In this document: positions 43,030 to 55,700 of the stretch, piece after piece | How the letters are laid out: each line of letters begins with the position of its first letter | How positions within the stretch are numbered: position 1 is the first letter of the stretch | Source of the DNA: Cylicocyclus nassatus | Taxonomy: Eukaryota; Nematoda; Chromadorea; Rhabditida; Strongylidae | Direction: 5' to 3' | DNA: 64,000 nucleotides | Assembly (NCBI GenBank): GCA_958299035.1 | Contig: CATQJL010000112.1 | Location: 50,116,941-50,180,940 of the forward strand | Translations under genes and position numbers: made by a program | Notes under the pieces: generated by a model | Database searches by the model: none | Told to the model about the DNA's origin: nothing | The model's input: only the letters and a program-made list of their open reading frames with translations

Positions 43030-45115
43030 CAAGACAAAATTCAGCACGATTTGATCCACTTTTCCGCCAAATTTTGAGAAAATCTTCGAAAATCTCGCTT
43101 TTGGGAGCTTTTGCTCTGGGTGAATCCGATTTTTCTCTCCAGATTGTAAGTGTGAATGCGAGAGTGACATTGCGAAAGGAAGCTGTACAGCGACGACTGG
43201 GGCAAGACAAAATTTTAGCACGATTTGATCCACTTTTCTGCCAAATTTTGAGAAAATCTTCGAAAATCTCGCTTTTGGGAGCTTTTGCTCTGGGTGAATC
43301 CGATTTTTCTTTCCAGATTGTAAGTGTGAATGCGAGAGTGACATTGCGAAAGGAAGCTGTACAGCGATGACTGGGGCAAAACAAAATTTTAGCACGATTT
43401 GATCCACTTTTCCGCCAAATTTTGAGAAAATCTTCGAAAATCTCGCTTTTGGGAGCTTTTGCTCTTGGTGAATCCGATTTTTCTCTCCAGATTGTAAGTG
43501 TGAATGCGAGAGTGACATTGCGAAAGGAAGCTGTACAGCGACGACTGGGGCAAGACAAAATTTTAGCACGATTTGATCCACTTTTCCGCCAAATTTTGAG
43601 AAAATTTTCGAAAATTTCGCTTTTGGGAGCTTTTGCTCTGGGTGAATCCGATTTTTCTCTCCAGATTGTAAGCGTGAGTGCGAGACTGACATTGCGAAAG
43701 GAAGCTGTACAGCGATGACTGGGGCAAGACAAAATTTAGCACGATTTGATCCACTTTTCCGCCAAATTTTTGAGAAAATCTTCGAAAATCTCGCTTTTGG
43801 GAGCTTTTTGCTCTTGGTGAATCCGATTTTTCTTTTCAGATTGTAAGCGTGAGTGCGAGACTGACATTGCGAAAGGAAGCTGTACAGCGACGACTGGGGC
43901 AAGACAAAATTCAGCACGATTTGATCCACTTTTCCGCCAAATTTTGAGAAAATCTTCGAAAATCTCGCTTTTGGGAGCTTTTGCTCTGGGTGAATCCGAT
44001 TTTTCTTTCCAGATTGTAAGTGTGAATGCGAGAGTGACATTGCGAAAGGAAGCTGTACAGCGACGACTGGGGCAAGACAAAATTCAGCACGATTTGATCC
44101 ACTTTTCCGCCAAATTTTGAGAAAATCTTCGAAAATCTCGCTTTTGGGAGCTTTTGCTCTGGGTGAATCCGATTTTTCTCTCCAGATTGTAAGTGTGAAT
44201 GCGAGAGTGACATTGCGAAAGGAAGCTGTACAGCGACGACTGGGGCAAGACAAAATTTTAGCACGATTTGATCCACTTTTCTGCCAAATTTTGAGAAAAT
44301 CTTCGAAAATCTCGCTTTTGGGAGCTTTTGCTCTGGGTGAATCCGATTTTTCTTTCCAGATTGTAAGTGTGAATGCGAGAGTGACATTGCGAAAGGAAGC
44401 TGTACAGCGATGACTGGGGCAAAACAAAATTTTAGCACGATTTGATCCACTTTTCCGCCAAATTTTGAGAAAATCTTCGAAAATCTCGCTTTTGGGAGCT
44501 TTTGCTCTTGGTGAATCCGATTTTTCTCTCCAGATTGTAAGTGTGAATGCGAGAGTGACATTGCGAAAGGAAGCTGTACAGCGACGACTGGGGCAAGACA
44601 AAATTTTAGCACGATTTGATCCACTTTTCCGCCAAATTTTGAGAAAATTTTCGAAAATTTCGCTTTTGGGAGCTTTTGCTCTGGGTGAATCCGATTTTTC
44701 TCTCCAGATTGTAAGCGTGAGTGCGAGACTGACATTGCGAAAGGAAGCTGTACAGCGATGACTGGGGCAAGACAAAATTTAGCACGATTTGATCCACTTT
44801 TCCGCCAAATTTTGAGAAAATCTTCGAAAATTTCGCTTTTGGGAGCTTTTGCTCTGGGTGAATCCGATTTTTCTCTCCAGTTTGTAAGCGTGAGTGCTAG
44901 AGTGACATCGCGAAAGGAAGCTGTACAGCGATAACTGGGGCAAAACAAAATTTTAGCACAATTTGATCCACTTTTCCGCCAAATTTTGAGAAAATCTTCG
45001 AAAATCTCGCTTTTGGGAGCTTTTGCTCTGGGTGAATTCGATTTTTCTCTCCAGATTGTAAGTGTGAATGCGAGAGTGACATTGCGAAAGGAAGCTGTAC
45101 AGCGACGACTGGGGC
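43030..45115. repeat. Higher-order repeat, ~1,043-bp six-monomer unit
   Basis: Sequence from about 43030 to 44070 is repeated almost exactly 1,043 bp further on: frames at 43074, 43422 and 43563 recur at 44117, 44465 and 44606. Monomers within a unit differ from each other more than copies of the unit do, the definition of higher-order structure. Shortened relatives recur at about 46720 and 47760 (offset 1,039) and at 48110. Confidence 0.8.
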
Positions 45116-48100
45116 AAGACAAAATTTTAGCACGATTTGATCCACTTTTCTGCCAAATTTTGAGAAAATCTTCGAAAATCTCGCTTTTGGGAGCTTTTGC
45201 TCTGGGTGAATCCGATTTTTCTTTCCAGATTGTAAGTGTGAATGCGAGAGTGACATTGCGAAAGGAAGCTGTACAGCGATGACTGGGGCAAAACAAAATT
45301 TTAGCACGATTTGATCCACTTTTCCGCCAAATTTTTGAGAAAATCTTCGAAAATCTCGCTTTTGGGAGCTTTTGCTCTTGGTGAATCCGATTTTTCTTTC
45401 CAGATTGTAAGCGTGAGTGCGAGACTGACATTGCGAAAGGAAGCTGCACAGTGACGACTGGGGCAAGACAAAATTCAGCACGATTTGATCCACTTTTCCG
45501 CCAAATTTTGAGAAAATCTTCGAAAATCTCGCTTTTGGGAGCTTTTGCTCTGGGTGAATCCGATTTTTCTCTCCAGATTGTAAGTGTGAATGCGAGAGTG
45601 ACATTGCGAAAGGAAGCTGTACAGCGACGACTGGGGCAAGACAAAATTTTAGCACGATTTGATCCACTTTTCTGCCAAATTTTGAGAAAATCTTCGAAAA
45701 TCTCGCTTTTGGGAGCTTTTGCTCTTGGTGAATCCGATTTTTCTTTTCAGATTGTAAGCGTGAGTGCGAGACTGACATTGCGAAAGTAAGCTGTACAGCG
45801 ACGACTGGGGCAAGACAAAATTCAGCACGATTTGATCCACTTTTCCGCCAAATTTTGAGAAAATCTTCGAAAATCTCGCTTTTGGGAGCTTTTGCTCTGG
45901 GTGAATCCGACTTTTCTTTCCAGATTGTAAGTGTGAATGCGAGAGTGACATTGCGAAAGGAAGCTGTACAGCGATGACTGGGGCAATACAAAATTTTAGC
46001 ACGATTTGATCCACTTTTCCGCCAAATTTTGAGAAAATCTTCGAAAATCTCGCTTTTGGGAGCTTTTGCTCTGGGTGAATCCGATTTTTCTTTCCAGATT
46101 GTAAGTGTGAATGCGAGAGTGACATTGCGAAAGGAAGCTGTACAGCGATGACTGGGGCAAGACAAAATTTTAGCACGATTTGATCCACTTTTCCGCCAAA
46201 TTTTTGAGAAAATCTTCGAAAATCTCGCTTTTGGGAGCTTTTGCTCTGGGTGAATCCGATTTTTCTTTCCAGATTGTAAGTGTGAATGCGAGAGTGACAT
46301 TGCGAAAGGAAGCTGTACAGCGATGACTGGGGCAAGACAAAATTTTAGCACGATTTGATCCACTTTTCCGCCAAATTTTTGAGAAAATCTTCGAAAATCT
46401 CGCTTTTGGGAGCTTTTGCTCTTGAATCCGATTTTTCTTTCCAGATTGTAAGTGTGAATGCGAGAGTGACATTGCGAAAGGAAGCTGTACAGCGATGACT
46501 GGGGCAAAACAAAATTTTAGCACGATTTGATCCACTTTTCCGCCAAATTTTGAGAAAATCTTCGAAAATCTCGCTTTTGGGAGCTTTTGCTCTGGGTGAA
46601 TCCGATTTTTCTCTCCAGATTGTAAGTGTGAATGCGAGAGTGACATTGCGAAAGGAAGCTGTACAGCGACGACTGGGGCAGGACAAAATTCAGCACGATT
46701 TGATCCACTTTTCCGCCAAATTTTGAGAAAATCTTCGAAAATCTCGCTTTTGGGAGCTTTTACTCTGGGTGAATCCGATTTTTCTCTCCAGATTGTAAGT
46801 GTGAATGCGAGAGTGACATTGCGAAAGGAAGCTGTACAGCGACGACTGGGGCAAGACAAAATTTTAGCACGATTTGATCCACTTTTCTGCCAAATTTTGA
46901 GAAAATCTTCGAAAATCTCGCTTTTGGGAGCTTTTGCTCTGGGTGAATCCGATTTTTCTTTCCAGATTGTAAGTGTGAATGCGAGAGTGACATTGCGAAA
47001 GGAAGCTGTACAGCGATGACTGGGGCAAAACAAAATTTTAGCACGATTTGATCCACTTTTCCGCCAAATTTTGAGAAAATCTTCGAAAATCTCGCTTTTG
47101 GGAGCTTTTGCTCTTGGTGAATCCGATTTTTCTCTCCAGATTGTAAGTGTGAATGCGAGAGTGACATTGCGAAAGGAAGCTGTACAGCGACGACTGGGGC
47201 AAGACAAAATTTTAGCACGATTTGATCCACTTTTCCGCCAAATTTTGAGAAAATTTTCGAAAATTTCGCTTTTGGGAGCTTTTGCTCTTGAATCCGATTT
47301 TTCTTTTCAGATTGTAAGCGTGAGTGCGAGACTGACATTGCGAAAGGAAGCTGTACAGCGACGACTGGGGCAAGACAAAATTCAGCACGATTTGATCCAC
47401 TTTTCCGCCAAATTTTGAGAAAATTTTCGAAAATCTCGCTTTTGGGAGCTTTTGCTCTGGGTGAATCCGATTTTTCTTTCCAGATTGTAAGTGTGAATGC
47501 GAGAGTGACATTGCGAAAGGAAGCTGTACAGCGATGACTGGGGCAAAACAAAATTTTAGCACGATTTGATCCACTTTTCCGCCAAATTTTGAGAAAATCT
47601 TCGAAAATCTCGCTTTTGGGAGCTTTTGCTCTGGGTGAATCCGATTTTTCTCTCCAGATTGGAAGTGTGAATGCGAGAGTGACATTGCGAAAGGAAGCTG
47701 TACAGCGACGACTGGGGCAAGACAAAATTCAGCACGATTTGATCCACTTTTCCGCCAAATTTTGAGAAAATCTTCGAAAATCTCGCTTTTGGGAGCTTTT
47801 GCTCTGGGTGAATCCGATTTTTCTCTCCAGATTGTAAGTGTGAATGCGAGAGTGACATTGCGAAAGGAAGCTGTACAGCGACGACTGGGGCAAGACAAAA
47901 TTTTAGCACGATTTGATCCACTTTTCTGCCAAATTTTGAGAAAATCTTCGAAAATCTCGCTTTTGGGAGCTTTTGCTCTGGGTGAATCCGATTTTTCTTT
48001 CCAGATTGTAAGTGTGAATGCGAGAGTGACATTGCGAAAGGAAGCTGTACAGCGATGACTGGGGCAAAACAAAATTTTAGCACGATTTGATCCACTTTTC

Positions 48101-49139
48101 CGCCAAATTTTGAGAAAATCTTCGAAAATCTCGCTTTTGGGAGCTTTTGCTCTTGGTGAATCCGATTTTTCTCTCCAGATTGTAAGTGTGAATGCGAGAG
48201 TGACATTGCGAAAGGAAGCTGTACAGCGACGACTGGGGCAAGACAAAATTTTAGCACGATTTGATCCACTTTTCCGCCAAATTTTGAGAAAATTTTCGAA
48301 AATTTCGCTTTTGGGAGCTTTTGCTCTGGGTGAATCCGATTTTTCTCTCCAGATTGTAAGCGTGAGTGCGAGACTGACATTGCGAAAGGAAGCTGTACAG
48401 CGATGACTGGGGCAAAACAAAATTTTAGCACGATTTGATCCACTTTTCCGCCAAATTTTGAGAAAATCTTCGAAAATCTCGCTTTTGGGAGCTTTTGCTC
48501 TGGGTGAATCCGATTTTTCTCTCCAGATTGTAAGTGTGAATGCGAGAGTGACATTGCGAAAGGAAGCTGTACAGCGACGACTGGGGCAAGACAAAATTCA
48601 GCACGATTTGATCCACTTTTCCGCCAAATTTTGAGAAAATCTTCGAAAATCTCGCTTTTGGGAGCTTTTGCTCTGGGTGAATCCGATTTTTCTCTCCAGA
48701 TTGTAAGTGTGAATGCGAGAGTGACATTGCGAAAGGAAGCTGTACAGCGACGACTGGGGCAAGACAAAATTTTAGCACGATTTGATCCACTTTTCTGCCA
48801 AATTTTGAGAAAATCTTCGAAAATCTCGCTTTTCGGAGCTTTTGCTCTGGGTGAATCCGATTTTTCCTTCCAGATTGTAAGTGTGAATGCGAGATTGACA
48901 TTGCGAAAGGAAGCTGTACAGCGATGACTGGGGCAAAACAAAATTTTAGCACGATTTGATCCACTTTTCCGCCAAATTTTGAGAAAATCTTCGAAAATCT
49001 CGCTTTTGGGAGCTTTTGCTCTTGGTGAATCCGATTTTTCTCTCCAGATTGTAAGTGTGAATGCGAGAGTGACATTGCGAAAGGAAGCTGTACAGCGACG
49101 ACTGGGGCAAGACAAAATTTTAGCACGATTTGATCCACT

Positions 49140-49970
49140 TTTCCGCCAAATTTTGAGAAAGTTTTCGAAAATTTCGCTTTTGGGAGCTTTTGCTCTGGGT
49201 GAATCCGATTTTTCTCTCATATTGTAAGCGTGAGTGCGAGACTGACATTGCGAAAGGAAGCTGTACAGCGATGACTGGGGCAGGACAAAATTTAGCACGA
49301 TTTGATCCACTTTTCCGCCAAATTTTGAGAAAATCCTCGAAAATTTCGCTTTTGGGAGCTTTTGCTCTGGGTGAATCCGATTTTTCTCTCCAGGTTGTAA
49401 GCGTGAGTGCTAGAGTGACATCGCGAAAGGAAGCTGTACAGCGATGACTGGGGCAAAACAAAATTTTAGCACGATTTGATCCACTTTTCCGCCAAATTTT
49501 GAGAAAATCTTCGAAAATCTCGCTTTTGGGAGCTTTTGCTCTTGGTGAATCCGATTTTTCTCTCCAGATTGTAAGTGTGAATGCGAGAGTGACATTGCGA
49601 AAGGAAGCTGTACAGCGACGACTGGGGCAAGACAAAATTTTAGCACGATTTGATCCACTTTTCCGCCAAATTTTGAGAAAGTTTTCGAAAATTTCGCTTT
49701 TGGGAGCTTTTGCTCTGGGTGAATCCGATTTTTCTCTCATATTGTAAGCGTGAGTGCGAGACTGACATTGCGAAAGGAAGCTGTACAGCGATGACTGGGG
49801 CAGGACAAAATTTAGCACGATTTGATCCACTTTTCCGCCAAATTTTGAGAAAATCCTCGAAAATTTCGCTTTTGGGAGCTTTTGCTCTGGGTGAATCCGA
49901 TTTTTCTCTCCAGGTTGTAAGCGTGAGTGCTAGAGTGACATCGCGAAAGGAAGCTGTACAGCGATAACTG
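49140..49970. repeat. Higher-order repeat, 520-bp three-monomer unit
   Basis: The segment with TTTCTCTCATATTGTAAG, which lacks the CCAG acceptor core, at 49210 recurs at 49730. Coding shadows at 49190 and 49710 are identical. Related 521-bp periodicity continues at 50888, 51409 and 51930 up to the gap. Confidence 0.75.
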
Positions 49971-52158
49971 GGGCAAAACAAAATTTTAGCACAATTTGAT
50001 CCACTTTTCCGCCAAATTTTGAGAAAATCTTCGAAAATCTCGCTTTTGGGAGCTTTTGCTCTGGGTGAATTCGATTTTTCTCTCCAGATTGTAAGTGTGA
50101 ATGCGAGAGTGACATTGCGAAAGGAAGCTGTACAGCGACGACTGGGGCAAGACAAAATTTTAGCACGATTTGATCCACTTTTCCGCCAAATTTTGAGAAA
50201 ATTTTCGAAAATTTCGCTTTTGGGAGCTTTTGCTCTGGGTGAATCCGATTTTTCTCTCCAGATTGTAAGCGTGAGTGCGAGACTGACATTGCGAAAGGAA
50301 GCTGTACAGCGATGACTGGGGCAAAACAAAATTTTAGCACGATTTGATCCACTTTTCCGCCAAATTTTGAGAAAATCTTCGAAAATCTCGCTTTTGGGAG
50401 CTTTTGCTCTGGGTGAATCCGATTTTTCTCTCCAGATTGTAAGTGTGAATGCGAGAGTGACATTGCGAAAGGAAGCTGTACAGCGACGACTGGGGCAAGA
50501 CAAAATTCAGCACGATTTGATCCACTTTTCCGCCAAATTTTGAGAAAATCTTCGAAAATCTCGCTTTTGGGAGCTTTTGCTCTGGGTGAATCCGATTTTT
50601 CTCTCCAGATTGTAAGTGTGAATGCGAGAGTGACATTGCGAAAGGAAGCTGTACAGCGACGACTGGGGCAAGACAAAATTTTAGCACGATTTGATCCACT
50701 TTTCTGCCAAATTTTGAGAAAATCTTCGAAAATCTCGCTTTTCGGAGCTTTTGCTCTGGGTGAATCCGATTTTTCTTTCCAGATTGTAAGTGTGAATGCG
50801 AGAGTGACATTGCGAAAGGAAGCTGTACAGCGATGACTGGGGCAAAACAAAATTTTAGCACGATTTGATCCACTTTTCCGCCAAATTTTGAGAAAATCTT
50901 CGAAAATCTCGCTTTTGGGAGCTTTTGCTTTTGGTGAATCCGATTTTTCTCTCCAGATTGTAAGTGTGAATGCGAGAGTGACATTGCGAAAGGAAGCTGT
51001 ACAGCGACGACTGGGGCAAGACAAAATTTTAGCACGATTTGATCCACTTTTCCGCCAAATTTTGAGAAAATTTTCGAAAATTTCGCTTTTGGGAGCTTTT
51101 GCTCTGGGTGAATCCGATTTTTCTCTCCATATTGTAAGCGTGAGTGCGAGACTGACATTGCGAAAGGAAGCTGTACAGCGATGACTGGGGCAGGACAAAA
51201 TTTAGCACGATTTGATCCACTTTTCCGCCAAATTTTGAGAAAATCCTCGAAAATTTCGCTTTTGGGAGCTTTTGCTCTGGGTGAATCCGATTTTTCTCTC
51301 CAGGTTGTAAGCGTGAGTGCTAGAGTGACATCGCGAAAGGAAGCTGTACAGCGATAACTGGGGCAAAACAAAATTTTAGCACAATTTGATCCACTTTTCC
51401 GCCAAATTTTGAGAAAATCTTCGAAAATCTCGCTTTTGGGAGCTTTTGCTCTGGGTGAATTCGATTTTTCTCTCCAGATTGTAAGTGTGAATGCGAGAGT
51501 GACATTGCGAAAGGAAGCTGTACAGCGACGACTGGGGCAAGACAAAATTTTAGCACGATTTGATCCACTTTTCTGCCAAATTTTGAGAAAATCTTCGAAA
51601 ATCTCGCTTTTGGGAGCTTTTGCTCTGGGTGAATCCGATTTTTCTCTCCATATTGTAAGCGTGAGTGCGAGACTGACATTGCGAAAGGAAGCTGTACAGC
51701 GATGACTGGGGCAGGACAAAATTTAGCACGATTTGATCCACTTTTCCGCCAAATTTTGAGAAAATCCTCGAAAATTTCGCTTTTGGGAGCTTTTGCTCTG
51801 GGTGAATCCGATTTTTCTCTCCAGGTTGTAAGCGTGAGTGCTAGAGTGACATCGCGAAAGGAAGCTGTACAGCGATAACTGGGGCAAAACAAAATTTTAG
51901 CACAATTTGATCCACTTTTCCGCCAAATTTTGAGAAAATCTTCGAAAATCTCGCTTTTGGGAGCTTTTGCTCTGGGTGAATTCGATTTTTCTCTCCAGAT
52001 TGTAAGTGTGAATGCGAGAGTGACATTGCGAAAGGAAGCTGTACAGCGACGACTGGGGCAAGACAAAATTTTAGCACGATTTGATCCACTTTTCTGCCAA
52101 ATTTTGAGAAAATCTTCGAAAATCTCGCTTTTGGGAGCTTTTGCTCTGGGTGAATCCG

Positions 52159-52184
52159 AGTACTCTGCGTTGATACCACTGCTT
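52159..52184 (-). other. PCR adapter sequence at left gap edge (artefact)
   Basis: AGTACTCTGCGTTGATACCA and the next six bases are the reverse complement of the SMART-type amplification adapter (AAGCAGTGGTATCAACGC...). It interrupts a satellite monomer in mid-unit and abuts the N run. It is library DNA, not genome. Confidence 0.95.
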
Positions 52185-52684
52185 NNNNNNNNNNNNNNNN
52201 NNNNNNNNNNNNNNNNNNNNNNNNNNNNNNNNNNNNNNNNNNNNNNNNNNNNNNNNNNNNNNNNNNNNNNNNNNNNNNNNNNNNNNNNNNNNNNNNNNNN
52301 NNNNNNNNNNNNNNNNNNNNNNNNNNNNNNNNNNNNNNNNNNNNNNNNNNNNNNNNNNNNNNNNNNNNNNNNNNNNNNNNNNNNNNNNNNNNNNNNNNNN
52401 NNNNNNNNNNNNNNNNNNNNNNNNNNNNNNNNNNNNNNNNNNNNNNNNNNNNNNNNNNNNNNNNNNNNNNNNNNNNNNNNNNNNNNNNNNNNNNNNNNNN
52501 NNNNNNNNNNNNNNNNNNNNNNNNNNNNNNNNNNNNNNNNNNNNNNNNNNNNNNNNNNNNNNNNNNNNNNNNNNNNNNNNNNNNNNNNNNNNNNNNNNNN
52601 NNNNNNNNNNNNNNNNNNNNNNNNNNNNNNNNNNNNNNNNNNNNNNNNNNNNNNNNNNNNNNNNNNNNNNNNNNNNNNNNNNNN
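52185..52684. other. Assembly gap, 500 N
   Basis: Exactly 500 N, a conventional gap size. It lies inside the satellite and is flanked by inverted adapter copies. True array length and repeat order across it are unknown. Confidence 0.99.
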
Positions 52685-52710
52685 AAGCAGTGGTATCAAC
52701 GCAGAGTACT
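52685..52710 (+). other. PCR adapter sequence at right gap edge (artefact)
   Basis: AAGCAGTGGTATCAACGCAG followed by AGTACT directly follows the N run, then the satellite resumes. Together with the left copy it shows that two untrimmed amplified molecules ended here. Confidence 0.95.
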
Positions 52711-55700
52711 GGCAAGACAAAATTTTAGCACGATTTGATCCACTTTTCTGCCAAATTTTGAGAAAATCTTCGAAAATCTCGCTTTTGGGAGCTTTTGCTC
52801 TGGGTGAATCCGATTTTTCTTTCCAGATTGTAAGCGGTGAGTGCGAGACTGACATTGCGAAAGGAAGCTGTACAGTGACGACTGGGGCAAGACAAAATTC
52901 AGCACGATTTGATCCACTTTTCCGCCAAATTTTGAGAAATCTTCGAAAATCTCGCTTTTGGGAGCTTTTGCTCTGGGTGAATCCGATTTTTCTCTCCAGA
53001 TTGTAAGTGTGAATGCGAGAGTGACATTGCGAAAGGAAGCTGTACAGCGACGACTGGGGCAAGACAAAATTTTAGCACGATTTGATCCACTTTTCTGCCA
53101 AATTTTGAGAAAATCTTCGAAAATCTCGCTTTTGGGAGCTTTTGCTCTTGGTGAATCCGATTTTTCTTTCCAGATTGTAAGCGTGAGTGCGAGACTGACA
53201 TTGCGAAAGGAAGCTGTACAGTGACGACTGGGGCAAGACAAAATTCAGCACGATTTGATCCACTTTTCCGCCAAATTTTGAGAAAATCTTCGAAAATCTC
53301 GCTTTTGGGAGCTTTTGCTCTGGGTGAATCCGATTTTTCTCTCCAGATTGTAAGTGTGAATGCGAGAGTGACATTGCGAAAGGAAGCTGTACAGCGACGA
53401 CTGGGGCAAGACAAAATTTTAGCACGATTTGATCCACTTTTCTGCCAAATTTGAGAAAATCTTCGAAAATCTCGCTTTTGGGAGCTTTTGCTCTGGGTGA
53501 ATCCGATTTTTCTTTCCAGATTGTAAGTGTGAATGCGAGAGTGACATTGCGAAAGGAAGCTGTACAGCGATGACTGGGGCAAAACAAAATTTTAGCACGA
53601 TTTGATCCACTTTTCCGCCAAATTTTTGAGAAAATCTTCGAAAATCTCGCTTTTGGAGCTTTTGCTCTTGGTGAATCCGATTTTTCTTTCCAGATTGTAA
53701 GCGTGAGTGCGAGACTGACATTGCGAAAGGAAGCTGTACAGTGACGACTGGGGCAAGACAAAATTCAGCACGATTTGATCCACTTTTCCGCCAAATTTTG
53801 AGAAAATCTTCGAAAATCTCGCTTTTGGGAGCTTTTGCTCTGGGTGAATCCGATTTTTCTCTCCAGATTGTAAGTGTGAATGCGAGAGTGACATTGCGAA
53901 AGGAAGCTGTACAGCGACGACTGGGGCAAGACAAATTTTAGCACGATTTGATCCACTTTTCTGCCAAATTTTGAGGAAAATCTTCGAAAATCTCGCTTTT
54001 GGGAGCTTTTGCTCTGGGTGAATCCGATTTTTCTTTCCAGATTGTAAGTGTGAATGCGAGAGTGACATTGCGAAAGGAAGCTGTACAGCGATGACTGGGG
54101 CAAAACAAAATTTTTAGCACGATTTGATCCACTTTTCCGCCAAATTTTTTGAGAAAATCTTCGAAAATCTCGCTTTTGGGAGCTTTTGCTCTTGGTGAAT
54201 CCGATTTTTCTTTCCAGATTGTAAGCGTGAGTGCGAGGACTGACATTGCGAAAGGAAGCTGTACAGTGACGACTGGGGCAAGACAAAATTCAGCACGATT
54301 TGATCCACTTTTCCGCCAAATTTTGAGAAAATCTTCGAAAATCTCGCTTTTGGGAGCTTTTGCTCTGGGTGAATCCGATTTTTCTCTCCAGATTGTAAGT
54401 GTGAATGCGGAGAGTGACATGCGAAAGGAAGCTGTACAGCGACGACTGGGGCAAGACAAAATTCAGCACGATTTGATCCACTTTTCCGCCAAATTTGAGA
54501 AAATCTTCGAAAATCTCGCTTTTGGAGCTTTTGCTCTGGGTGAATCCGATTTTTCTCTCCAGATTGTAAGTGTGAATGCGAGAGTGACATTGCGAAAGGA
54601 AGCTGTACAGCGATGACTGGGGCAAAACAAAATTTTAGCACGATTTGATCCACTTTTCCGCCAAATTTTTGAGGAAAATCTTCGAAAATCTCGCTTTTGG
54701 GAGCTTTTGCTCTTGGTGAATCCGATTTTTCTTTCCAGATTGTAAGCGTGAGTGCGAGACTGACATTGCGAAAGGAAGCTGTACAGTGACGACTGGGGCA
54801 AGACAAAATTCAGCACGATTTGATCCACTTTTCCGCCAAATTTTGAGAAAATCTTCGAAAATCTCGCTTTTGGGAGCTTTTGCTCTGGGTGAATCCGATT
54901 TTTCTTTCCAGATTGTAAGTGTGAATGCGAGAGTGACATTGCGAAAGGAAGCTGTACAGCGATGACTGGGGCAAAACAAAATTTTAGCACGATTTGATCC
55001 ACTTTTCCGCCAAATTTTTGAGAAAATCTTCGAAAATCTCGCTTTTGGGAGCTTTTGCTCTTGGTGAATCCGATTTTTCTTTCCAGATTGTAAGCGTGAG
55101 TGCGAGACTGACATTGCGAAAGGAAGCTGTACAGTGACGACTGGGGCAAGACAAAATTCAGCACGATTTGATCCACTTTTCCGCCAAATTTTGAGAAAAT
55201 CTTCGAAAATCTCGCTTTTGGGAGCTTTTGCTCTGGGTGAATCCGATTTTTCTCTCCAGATTGTAAGTGTGAATGCGAGAGTGACATTGCGAAAGGAAGC
55301 TGTACAGCGACGACTGGGGCAAGACAAAATTCAGCACGATTTGATCCACTTTTCCGCCAAATTTTGAGAAAATCTTCGAAAATCTCGCTTTTGGAGCTTT
55401 TGCTCTGGGTGAATCCGATTTTTCTCTCCAGATTGTAAGTGTGAATGCGAGAGTGACATTGCGAAAGGAAGCTGTACAGCGACGACTGGGGCAAGACAAA
55501 ATTTTAGCACGATTTGATCCACTTTTCTGCCAAATTTTGAGAAAATTTTCGAAAATCTCGCTTTTGGGAGCTTTTGCTCTGGGTGAATCCGATTTTTCTT
55601 TCCAGATTGTAAGTGTGAATGCGAGAGTGACATTGCGAAAGGAAGCTGTACAGCGATGACTGGGGCAAAACAAAATTTTAGCACGATTTGATCCACTTTT

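Noticed and set aside
52159..52710. Inverted repeat around the gap as a transposon
   Set aside because: Both copies are library adapter sequence.
51930..53006. Frames running through the N block (358, 580 and 214 codons)
   Set aside because: They include the 500 N and adapter bases; not real.
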